DNA from: Sva-25 sp039714995
GTDB taxonomy: Bacteria > Pseudomonadota > Gammaproteobacteria > Chromatiales > Chromatiaceae
Assembly: GCA_039714995.1 (NCBI GenBank)
Contig: JBDLII010000151.1
Location: 1-5,132, forward strand
DNA: 5,132 nucleotides
Direction: 5' to 3'
In this document: piece by piece, positions 1 to 5,132 of the stretch
How the letters are laid out: every line of letters starts with the position of its first letter
How positions within the stretch are numbered: position 1 is the stretch's first letter
Made by a program: the position numbers and the translations under genes
The notes under the pieces: generated by a model
What the model saw: the letters and a program-made list of their open reading frames with translations, nothing else
Told to the model about the DNA's origin: nothing
Databases searched by the model: none

Positions 1-1646
1 CTCTGCTGCTGCGAATCCGACTCCTGTTGCTGCTCATCCTGCTCCTGCTGCGAGTCGGACTGCTGCTCCTGCTCAGATTGCTCCTGATCGCTCTGCTGCT
101 GAGAGTCTGACTCCTGCTGCTGTTCACTCTGCTGCCGGGATTCGGATTCCTGCTGTTGCTCGCTTCTCTCCTGCTGCTGGTCGCTCTGTTGCTGCGAATC
201 CGACTGCTGCTGCTCCTCGCTCTGCTGTTGCTGCTGATCCTGTTGCCGGCTCTGCTGATTCTGTTGCTGTTTTTCCAGCTCCTTCATCACCAGGTCGCGA
301 TTGTAGCGGGCGTTTTCGTGCGTTGTATCTGCTTTCAGCGTCTGGTCGTAGGCCTTGATCGCCTCCCGGTACTTCTGGAGCCTGGCGAGTGCATTGCCGC
401 GATTGTAGGTGGCGCTGGCGCCGTCGAGCTGTTGAAGATCCTCGATGCTCTGCTGGTAATTTTTTGCCAGGTAGTTGGCGACGCCCTTGCTGGCCGGGTC
501 GCTGAACTTCTCGGCCGCCTCCGCCGGTTGGCCGGCATCGAGCGCACGCTGCGCCTGCTGGTCGCTGCGCAGCCACAGATCCTGCCACAGCTGCGACCAC
601 TCAAAGGCTTGCGAGGGCGCTGGCTGCAGCATGACAAATGCCAGCATCAGGACCCAGCCGCGGCGAAAGCTCAGTGCAGCCAGAGGAATCAGCAGCAGCA
701 GCAGCCAGATGCCCTCATTGCGCCACAACGGCACCCTGGCGGGATTGTCAGGGTCGCTCTCCTCGATACGCTGGTGGCGGCTGAAGCGGGACTGCAGCTG
801 CTGCAGATCCGAGTCGCCCGCCGAGGACTCGATGGCGATGCCACCGCCTGCTTCGGCAACCTGCTGCAACTGCTCCATCTCAAGCTTTGCAACGATCATG
901 GCTCCCTGCCGGTCCTTGAGAAAGCCTCCCCTTGGCAGAGGGACAGGGGCGCCCTCTTCGGTGCCTATGCCAAGGATCGAAAGCGTGTAGTCTCTGGTGG
1001 CGAGATTGCGGGCAATACTCGCTGCCCGCGCAGGATTGGGGATGTCGTCTGTCAGCAGCAGGATGTCGCCACTGCCAATACCGGCCTGCTCAAACAGCTT
1101 TTCAGCGGCACTCAGCGCCAGGTCAGCGCGGCTGCCAGGCACCGGCATGATGGCCGGAGAGAGTGCCTTGACCTGGGCCAGTATGTTGTCGTTGTCCTCC
1201 GTCAGCGGGGTGACTGCAAAGGCGTCCCCGGCATAGACGATCAGCGCCGTCTGTCCCTCTTTGCGCGCTCTGAGCAGATCGGAGAGTTCGAATCTTGCCC
1301 GCGTGAGGCGGCTTGGCTTCTGGTCCTTGGCATACATCGAGGTGGAGAGATCGAGCAGGATGACCAGCGGGGATTGCAGCTGATGCACCGGCTGGGGCAG
1401 CTTCTTCCAGGCCGGGCCGGCAAGCGCAATGATCGCGATGAGTCCGGCGAGGCCGATCAGCCACCAGGACCGCTGCCTGCCGACAGACTCTCCGGGAACG
1501 ATGACATAGGGCTGCAGCCGTGGATCGACAACCCTGTTCCACTCGCCGCCGCGGACGTCCCGGTAGCGCCGCAGCTGCCACAGCAGCAGCGCCAGCGGCA
1601 ACAGCAACAACAGCCACCAGGGGTAGAGAAAGTGAAACTCCTGCAT
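1..1646 (-). CDS. batB: BatB-BatC fusion: VWA plus TPR protein, 3' end beyond window
   Basis: The reading frame is open from ATG at 1646 to the left edge (548 codons, last complete codon at 3-5), with no stop, so the C-terminus is missing. Order: membrane segments at about 6-23 and 61-77; VWA domain at about 92-290 with D99-L-S101-T-S103, TPLT at 146-149 and LLLTDD (D200); a membrane helix at about 312-327; a second hydrophobic stretch at 331-347 starting after RR and ending PSQA; TPR-type helices at about 361-449 (best unit YNRGNALARLQKYREAI, 414-430); and a Gln/Ser/Asp/Glu-rich tail from about 460. This is the BatB/BatC fusion common in Gammaproteobacteria. Where BatA has TAIGD, BatB has GSRADL (171-176), so the MIDAS threonine is absent or replaced by S172. 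Positive charges around the spans predict periplasmic VWA and TPR parts. A strong GAGGAG lies nine bases before the start. TPR and tail presumably mediate protein contacts; no partner is known. Confidence 0.93.
   Translation of the reverse strand, partial: MQEFHFLYPWWLLLLLPLALLLWQLRRYRDVRGGEWNRVVDPRLQPYVIVPGESVGRQRSWWLIGLAGLIAIIALAGPAWKKLPQPVHQLQSPLVILLDLSTSMYAKDQKPSRLTRARFELSDLLRARKEGQTALIVYAGDAFAVTPLTEDNDNILAQVKALSPAIMPVPGSRADLALSAAEKLFEQAGIGSGDILLLTDDIPNPARAASIARNLATRDYTLSILGIGTEEGAPVPLPRGGFLKDRQGAMIVAKLEMEQLQQVAEAGGGIAIESSAGDSDLQQLQSRFSRHQRIEESDPDNPARVPLWRNEGIWLLLLLIPLAALSFRRGWVLMLAFVMLQPAPSQAFEWSQLWQDLWLRSDQQAQRALDAGQPAEAAEKFSDPASKGVANYLAKNYQQSIEDLQQLDGASATYNRGNALARLQKYREAIKAYDQTLKADTTHENARYNRDLVMKELEKQQQNQQSRQQDQQQQQSEEQQQSDSQQQSDQQQERSEQQQESESRQQSEQQQESDSQQQSDQEQSEQEQQSDSQQEQDEQQQESDSQQQ
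3..269 (-). repeat. Imperfect Gln-rich codon repeat in the batB/C tail
   Basis: From about residue 460 to the window edge the fused protein is almost entirely Q, S, D and E, with a few R. It is built from runs of two to five Gln broken by SDS, SE, ESD or similar acidic/serine pairs; EQQQESDSQQQ occurs at residues 508-518 and again at 538-548. On the plus strand this is a CTG/TTG-dominated track broken by CTC, CGA and ATC codons. A 16-base identical stretch occurs at 7-22 and 190-205. Low-complexity Gln/acidic tails are usual after the TPR of these proteins, but the exact length and pattern are likely to vary between strains. It is probably disordered or coiled in the periplasm. The repeat continues past the left edge. 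Confidence 0.85.
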
Positions 1647-2623
1647 CAGCGGCTTCTCCTCAACCAGAGCGTCAGCGTGCTCAGCAGCAGAAACAGCAGC
1701 AACGGCCACTGAAACAGGTCATGCCTGGGGCGGAAGCTCTCGAACTCCTTCTCCACCGGCTCCAGGCGGTCGAGCTCCTCATAGATGCGCGCAAACTCGC
1801 CGATGTTGTGGGCGCGAAAATATTGTCCTCCGGTCTCGCTGGCGATGGCCTTCAGCGTTGCTTCGTCGAGATCGGATCTGCCGACGGAACGCATGCCGAA
1901 TGGTCCGCGCCGCATTTTCTGTGGTGCACCGATGCCGACGGTATAGATTTTCAGCTTCTCCTGTGCGGCCATTTTTGCCGCCTCCAGGGGATGTACGCGC
2001 CCGGCTGTGGTGGTGCCGTCCGTCATCAGGATCAGGACCTGTTGACGATCCTCCTGTTTGCGCAGCTGTTTGATGGCCAGTCCGATGGCGTCGCCGATTG
2101 CGGTTTCCATGCCGGCCATCTCGATGAAGGATTCATTCAGCAGGCGGTGTACTGTCTGCCGGTCAAAGGTCAATGGCGTTTGCAAATAGGCCTGGGTGCC
2201 GAACAGGATCAGGCCGATGCGGTCGCCTTCACGTTTCTTGATGAACTCGCCGGCCACGGCCTTGGTCGCAGTGAGACGGTCAACCCTGCGCCCCTGCAGT
2301 TGAAAATCCTGCTGCTTCATGCTTCCCGAGAGGTCGATGGCCAGCATCAGGTCGCGGCCGGAGCGGCTGATTTCGACAGCATCTCCAACCCATACAGGCC
2401 GGGCGGCCGCGGTGACCAGCGCCACCCAGCCCAACAGCAGCAGTAGCAGCGGCAGCTTGCTGCTGCCGATACTGATCTCATCGGCGGCGACTGCCGAGAA
2501 GTCATCCAGGTAGGGTATGCGCAGGGCGCTGCCATGCCGTGCAGCGAGAGGAGGCAGCAGATACCAGGCGAGCAGCGGCAGTGGCAGTAGCACAAACATC
2601 CACGGCCAGGCCAGTTCAAACAT
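1646..2623 (-). CDS. batA: BatA-like VWA-domain inner-membrane protein
   Basis: This 325-residue protein has the BatA architecture. Two N-terminal hydrophobic segments (about 4-24 and 57-76) precede a VWA domain (about 91-290), and a C-terminal membrane helix (about 305-321) ends in WLRRSR. The metal-ion-dependent adhesion site is complete: D97-L-S99-G-S101 (DxSxS), T174 in TAIGD (174-178), and D202 in MTDG; the conserved TPLT is at 149-152. Arg/His residues between the first two segments and at the extreme C-terminus suggest those parts are cytoplasmic, which puts the VWA domain in the periplasm. Bat proteins were named for Bacteroides aerotolerance and are linked to stress tolerance elsewhere, but their activity is undefined. 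The start at 2623 has AGGTGA six bases upstream and lies inside the end of the DUF4381 gene. The stop shares one base with the batB start (TGATG). Length and motifs are ordinary for the family. Confidence 0.95.
   Translation of the reverse strand: MFELAWPWMFVLLPLPLLAWYLLPPLAARHGSALRIPYLDDFSAVAADEISIGSSKLPLLLLLLGWVALVTAAARPVWVGDAVEISRSGRDLMLAIDLSGSMKQQDFQLQGRRVDRLTATKAVAGEFIKKREGDRIGLILFGTQAYLQTPLTFDRQTVHRLLNESFIEMAGMETAIGDAIGLAIKQLRKQEDRQQVLILMTDGTTTAGRVHPLEAAKMAAQEKLKIYTVGIGAPQKMRRGPFGMRSVGRSDLDEATLKAIASETGGQYFRAHNIGEFARIYEELDRLEPVEKEFESFRPRHDLFQWPLLLFLLLSTLTLWLRRSR
1656..1661 (-). promoter_or_regulatory. Ribosome binding site of batB/C
   Basis: GAGGAG lies nine bases before the ATG at 1646, within the last codons of batA. 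It is the clearest Shine-Dalgarno sequence in the window. It confirms the start used here, which gives the family-typical N-terminus with a YPWW motif (residues 8-11) leading into the first membrane segment. Confidence 0.7.
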
Positions 2624-3104
2624 CCTGCTTCACCTGCTGCTCCGGCGGAGGCGTCTGCTGATACTGCAGCCACTCCCGGGTGATGTCGATCAGCTCGCTG
2701 TTGTCGCTGTCGGACTCCTTGCGGTAGGGTGCGTCCTCGAGCAGCACGCCGGCCCCGCGGGAGAAGTCATCTCTGGTCCAGGCGGAATCGAGCAGCTCCA
2801 GCCAGGCATCACCGGTGAGACTGGCGCTCTCTTCCCGCCCAAACCGCAGCATGGCCATGCGCCGCAGCAGCGCTGAAATCTGCTGCAGCTGCAACAGATG
2901 ATCATCGCTGGTCTGTTCTATCTCCCCGAGCTGTTTTTGCGCCTCTACCCAGTAGTTGATGCGACGCGGGCGCTTCAGCCATACGCTGACGGCGAGCAGG
3001 ATGATCAGTAATAACAGCAGCAACAGCCACCAGCCGGGCGCCGGCGGCCACCAGCTGAGCGGGTCAGGCATGTCCGGGCCGCGGAGAGGGAGTTCGTCGC
3101 TCAT
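2616..3104 (-). CDS. DUF4381 family inner-membrane protein
   Basis: This 162-residue protein has one transmembrane segment. An acidic, proline- and tryptophan-rich N-terminus (DPLSWWPPAPGWW, residues 14-26) leads into a leucine/isoleucine-rich membrane helix at about 25-43. The basic KRPRR (44-48) follows, then a mostly helical soluble domain with ISALLRRMAM (76-85) and LTGDAWLELLD (96-106). This layout and these motifs match the DUF4381 family, found between DUF58 and BatA genes in gammaproteobacterial MoxR/Bat operons. By the positive-inside rule the N-terminus faces the periplasm and the soluble domain the cytoplasm, where it could meet the ATPase and DUF58 protein; that contact is inference. 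Its start overlaps the previous stop as ATGA, with no clear ribosome binding site. Its 3' end overlaps batA by 8 bases. Molecular function is unknown. The tail (about 148-162) is Gln/Pro-rich and probably disordered. Confidence 0.9.
   Translation of the reverse strand: MSDELPLRGPDMPDPLSWWPPAPGWWLLLLLLLIILLAVSVWLKRPRRINYWVEAQKQLGEIEQTSDDHLLQLQQISALLRRMAMLRFGREESASLTGDAWLELLDSAWTRDDFSRGAGVLLEDAPYRKESDSDNSELIDITREWLQYQQTPPPEQQVKQDV
2630..2635 (-). promoter_or_regulatory. Ribosome binding site of batA
   Basis: AGGTGA, an exact piece of the anti-16S consensus, lies six bases before the batA ATG and inside the last codons of the DUF4381 gene. It supports independent ribosome loading at batA in addition to coupling, and it fixes the start at 2623. 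Confidence 0.65.
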
Positions 3105-4048
3105 CGGCTGCGGCCCGCAAGATGCTGCTGCAGGCTGAGGAAGGGGTCATCCCGGGTCGAGAGCTGAATCAGCGAGAAGTGGTGCTGATGCGCAAGCTGC
3201 TGCAGCTGTTCGACTCTTGATGCGGACTGCTGCTGATAATCCAGGCGCGCTTTTTTGCGGGAGAAGTCGAGCTGCAGAAAACGCCTGCTGTCGGTGACGC
3301 GCCACTGGCCTGTTGTCGGGAATTGCTGCTCCATCGGGTCGCTGATCATCAGCAGGTAGAGATCGCTGCGGCGCGCCAGCACGGCAAGCTGTTTGCTGAT
3401 GACGGAGTCGATGTCATGAAAATCGCTCAACAGAAAGATGCGCGAGCCCGGAGTCACCACGCGGCGCAGGTGTTTCAGCGCCGCGGACAACTGCCCTGAA
3501 CGGCTTTGCTGCTCACGGGGTCTGTGGAGCGTTGCTTCGCTGATGATCTTCAGCAGGTGCAGCAGCCGCGCACGGTTTCTCAGCGGCCGCACCTCGTGGC
3601 TGCTTGCGCCGTCAAATATCAGGCCGCCGACGCGGTCGCCCGCTTTCCAGGCGTTCCACGCCAGCAGCGCGGCCGCCTGCGCCGCGATGACGCTCTTGAA
3701 GGCGCCGCGGGTGGCGAAGAACATCGCCGGCTGCAGATCGACGCACAGTAGCACCGGGCGTTCCCGCTCCTCCTGGAAGAGCTTGGTGTGCAGTTTGCCG
3801 CTGCGCGCGGTAACGCGCCAGTCCAGGTTGCGCACATCGTCGCCATCCTCGTAGAGGCGGGACTCGGCAAAATCCATGCCGCGCCCCTTGAAGGGGGAGA
3901 GGTGCAGCCCCTGCTGCGAGGCGCGGATAATGCTCCTCGGCGAGGTGAGATACTGTGCCTTGCCGCCAAGACGAATCAGTGACGGCAGCGACATGGAGAC
4001 AACACCATCCAGATCAGGCTGGACGGTACTGGCGGGGTTTGTTGTCAT
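3101..4048 (-). CDS. DUF58 domain protein (degenerate VWA-like, MoxR partner)
   Basis: This 315-residue protein carries the DUF58 signature GRGMDFAESRLYEDGDDVRN (residues 55-74), followed by LDWRVTAR (75-82). A VWA-like fold follows: LLCVDLQPAM at 100-109 sits where a metal-binding DxSxS would be, and LLSDF at 206-210 matches the later VWA strand carrying an acidic residue. The first MIDAS motif reads D104-x-Q106-x-A108, so both serines are missing and metal binding is probably lost or altered. No convincing membrane span or signal peptide is visible, so it is probably cytoplasmic. DUF58 proteins are almost always encoded next to MoxR ATPases and are taken to be their adaptors; no biochemical role is established. 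Translation begins at ATGA, overlapping the ATPase stop, with no clear Shine-Dalgarno sequence, which suggests coupling. Its own TGA overlaps the following start in the same way. The family call is secure. Confidence 0.95.
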   Translation of the reverse strand: MTTNPASTVQPDLDGVVSMSLPSLIRLGGKAQYLTSPRSIIRASQQGLHLSPFKGRGMDFAESRLYEDGDDVRNLDWRVTARSGKLHTKLFQEERERPVLLCVDLQPAMFFATRGAFKSVIAAQAAALLAWNAWKAGDRVGGLIFDGASSHEVRPLRNRARLLHLLKIISEATLHRPREQQSRSGQLSAALKHLRRVVTPGSRIFLLSDFHDIDSVISKQLAVLARRSDLYLLMISDPMEQQFPTTGQWRVTDSRRFLQLDFSRKKARLDYQQQSASRVEQLQQLAHQHHFSLIQLSTRDDPFLSLQQHLAGRSR

Positions 4049-5016
4049 GGTACGGCGATTTTGTCCAGCAGCCTGTCGATGACGGTATCGGTCGTGATGC
4101 CCTCTGCCTCCGCCTCGTAATTGAGCAACAGGCGGTGTCGCAACACGTCATGGGCAATGGCCTGGATATCTTCCGGTCCGGCATAGTCCCTGCCGGCAAG
4201 CCAGGCGCGGGCGCGTGAACAGCGGTCCAGCGCGAGGGTGGCGCGGGGGCTTGCTCCCCAGGCGATCCAGCCTGCAAGCTCCTCGTCGTAGACCTGCGGT
4301 CTGCGCGTCGCCAGTACAAGCTGAATCAGGTAATCCTCGACGGGCTGGGAGAGGTAGGTCTCGATCACCTGCTTGCGCGCCACCTGGATGTCATTGCGGG
4401 TAACGACGCCTCTCTCCGCCGGCGCCGTATCAGTCAGCTGATCGCGCACCTCGCCACGCACCAGGTGCAGGATCTGCTTCTCATGCTCCTTGTCCGGATA
4501 ATCGACGGTAACGTGCATCAAAAAGCGGTCCAGCTGCGCCTCCGGCAGCGGGTATGTTCCCTCCTGCTCGATGGGATTCTGCGTGGCCATGACGAGGAAG
4601 GGTTCGGGAAGTTTGCGTGTGGTCCCGGCGACAGTGACCTGCCGTTCGGCCATCGCCTCCAGCAGCGCCGACTGCACCTTTGCCGGCGCCCTGTTGATCT
4701 CGTCGGCCAGGATCAGGTTGTGGAACAGCGGTCCCGCCTGGAAGTGGAATTTCCCCTCCTGCTGGGAGAAGATGTCCGTGCCCGTGATGTCGGCCGGCAG
4801 CAGGTCCGGCGTAAACTGGATGCGCTGATAGTCGCTCTCGAGGTGTTGGCCGAGGACGTGGATGGCGCGCGTCTTGGCAAGACCCGGGGCGCCCTCGACC
4901 AGCAGGTGTCCATCCGCCAGCAATGCGATCAACAGCCGGTTGACAAGCGTTGGTTGGCCGATCACCTGCTGCTGGAGCCAGTGTTCAAGTTTCTGAAAGC
5001 TGCTGATTTGGGACAT
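4045..5016 (-). CDS. moxR: MoxR-family AAA+ ATPase
   Basis: This is a 323-residue AAA+ ATPase of the MoxR family, a normal length for the family. Visible motifs in order are Walker A GAPGLAKT (residues 42-49), Walker B LILADE (101-106), sensor 1 ATQNP with Asn147, the arginine-finger stretch LPEAQLDRF (157-165), and sensor 2 GASPRAT (254-260). All catalytic residues are present, so it should hydrolyse ATP. There is no signal peptide or membrane segment, so it is cytoplasmic. MoxR proteins are thought to remodel or activate partners together with VWA-domain proteins; the client here is unknown. It is the first gene of the operon. The ATG at 5016 is preceded by GGAG and, ten codons upstream, by an in-frame TAA (5044-5046), with no other in-frame ATG between, which fixes the start. 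Its TGA overlaps the next gene's ATG as ATGA. Family assignment is very secure; the cellular role is inferred from family and context. Confidence 0.96.
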   Translation of the reverse strand: MSQISSFQKLEHWLQQQVIGQPTLVNRLLIALLADGHLLVEGAPGLAKTRAIHVLGQHLESDYQRIQFTPDLLPADITGTDIFSQQEGKFHFQAGPLFHNLILADEINRAPAKVQSALLEAMAERQVTVAGTTRKLPEPFLVMATQNPIEQEGTYPLPEAQLDRFLMHVTVDYPDKEHEKQILHLVRGEVRDQLTDTAPAERGVVTRNDIQVARKQVIETYLSQPVEDYLIQLVLATRRPQVYDEELAGWIAWGASPRATLALDRCSRARAWLAGRDYAGPEDIQAIAHDVLRHRLLLNYEAEAEGITTDTVIDRLLDKIAVP

Positions 5017-5020
5017 GGGA

Positions 5021-5024
5021 CTCC
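5021..5024 (-). promoter_or_regulatory. Ribosome binding site of moxR
   Basis: GGAG lies four bases upstream of the ATG at 5016, in the context ACGGAGTCCC. The spacing is a little short but usable, and it supports this ATG as the start of the first gene of the operon. Confidence 0.6.
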
Positions 5025-5054
5025 GTGGGTTATGACTGACGCATTAATCTTGTG

Positions 5055-5063
5055 ATCTTATCA
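5055..5063 (-). promoter_or_regulatory. Candidate extended -10 promoter element for the operon
   Basis: On the minus strand TGATAAGAT fits an extended -10 (TGn followed by TAAGAT, four of six matches to TATAAT, including the key second A and final T). No good -35 is found 16-18 bases upstream, as expected for an extended -10 promoter. Transcription would begin near 5048, giving a leader of roughly 30 bases to the moxR ATG. It is the best candidate in the short upstream region, but it rests on sequence resemblance only. Confidence 0.35.
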
Positions 5064-5106
5064 ATACCAGCTGTTAATGGGTAGCCTTCATCACAGCCTA
5101 TTGCGG

Positions 5107-5112
5107 TACAAT
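5107..5112 (+). promoter_or_regulatory. Candidate -10 box for a divergent gene to the right
   Basis: TACAAT on the plus strand matches the sigma-70 -10 consensus at five of six positions and faces out of the window, away from the operon. The 16-18 base spaced -35 region is poor (around GCCTTC at 5084-5089). No plus-strand coding start with a ribosome binding site is visible before the window ends, so the driven gene, if any, lies outside. Confidence 0.3.
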
Positions 5113-5132
5113 TTCACCTTTTCAGATGAACT

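Noticed and set aside
1..270. A CRISPR array or satellite-like repeat.
   Set aside because: The periodicity is irregular, has no unique spacers, and stays in frame with the protein. It is a coding low-complexity tract.
124..600. A 158-codon minus-strand open frame in a different phase from batB/C.
   Set aside because: It is an Ala/Arg/Gln-rich out-of-frame reading of the TPR and Gln-repeat segment. The batB/C frame is continuous through it, with TPR motifs.
156..1712. A 518-codon open frame on the plus strand that begins with a leucine-rich, membrane-like stretch.
   Set aside because: It is codon-aligned antisense to batB/C. The Leu-rich start is the reverse complement of Gln (CAG/CAA) and Glu (GAG) codons. 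The minus-strand frame encodes clear VWA and TPR motifs, whereas this one shows none.
1520..2446. A 308-codon open frame on the plus strand opposite batA.
   Set aside because: It is antisense to batA, which has full MIDAS motifs. The plus frame is a by-product of GC-rich coding DNA and has no recognisable domain or convincing ribosome binding site.
4465..5055. A 196-codon open frame on the plus strand opposite moxR.
   Set aside because: It is a shadow of the ATPase gene, whose Walker and sensor motifs are intact. No domain is recognisable in the plus frame.
5051..5096. TGTGA at 5051-5055 and TCACA at 5090-5094, resembling CRP half-sites.
   Set aside because: The half-sites are about 34 bases apart rather than the 6-base spacing a CRP dimer needs, and each lacks its own partner.

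Overview
The window is a single co-oriented operon on the minus strand. It is read from about 5016 down to the left edge and belongs to the MoxR/Bat (von Willebrand factor A, 'aerotolerance') type. The order is: MoxR-family AAA+ ATPase, DUF58 protein, DUF4381 membrane protein, BatA-like VWA membrane protein, and a BatB-like VWA protein fused to a BatC-like TPR domain. The last gene leaves the window before its stop codon. This gene order, including the DUF4381 protein between DUF58 and BatA and the fused BatB/BatC, is typical of Gammaproteobacteria such as Pseudomonas. The coding DNA is GC-rich and the starts are classical. A GC-rich gammaproteobacterium is therefore the best guess, but I cannot place it more finely.

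Layout: 5017-5132 is a short AT-richer intergenic stretch. It holds a candidate extended -10 element for the operon and, near the right edge, a candidate -10 box pointing the other way toward a gene outside the window. The ATPase gene (5016-4045) overlaps the DUF58 gene (4048-3101) by ATGA, which overlaps the DUF4381 gene (3104-2616) by ATGA. That gene overlaps batA (2623-1646) by 8 bases, and batA meets batB/C (1646 to the left edge) at TGATG. There is no intergenic DNA between any two genes, so they are almost certainly co-transcribed and translationally coupled.

How they may work together: MoxR ATPases are thought to act as chaperone-like machines that remodel partner proteins through VWA-domain adaptors. 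Here the ATPase and the DUF58 protein look cytoplasmic. Charge distribution around the membrane segments places the DUF4381 soluble domain in the cytoplasm and the VWA domains of BatA and BatB, plus the TPR and Gln-rich tail, in the periplasm. The operon would then span the inner membrane. BatD-type genes usually follow but lie outside this window.

I did not find an undescribed system. The most distinctive local features are the BatB-BatC fusion junction, which looks like a retained signal peptide; the long Gln/Ser/Asp/Glu repeat tail; and the stepwise decay of the metal-binding (MIDAS) residues across the three VWA-type proteins.
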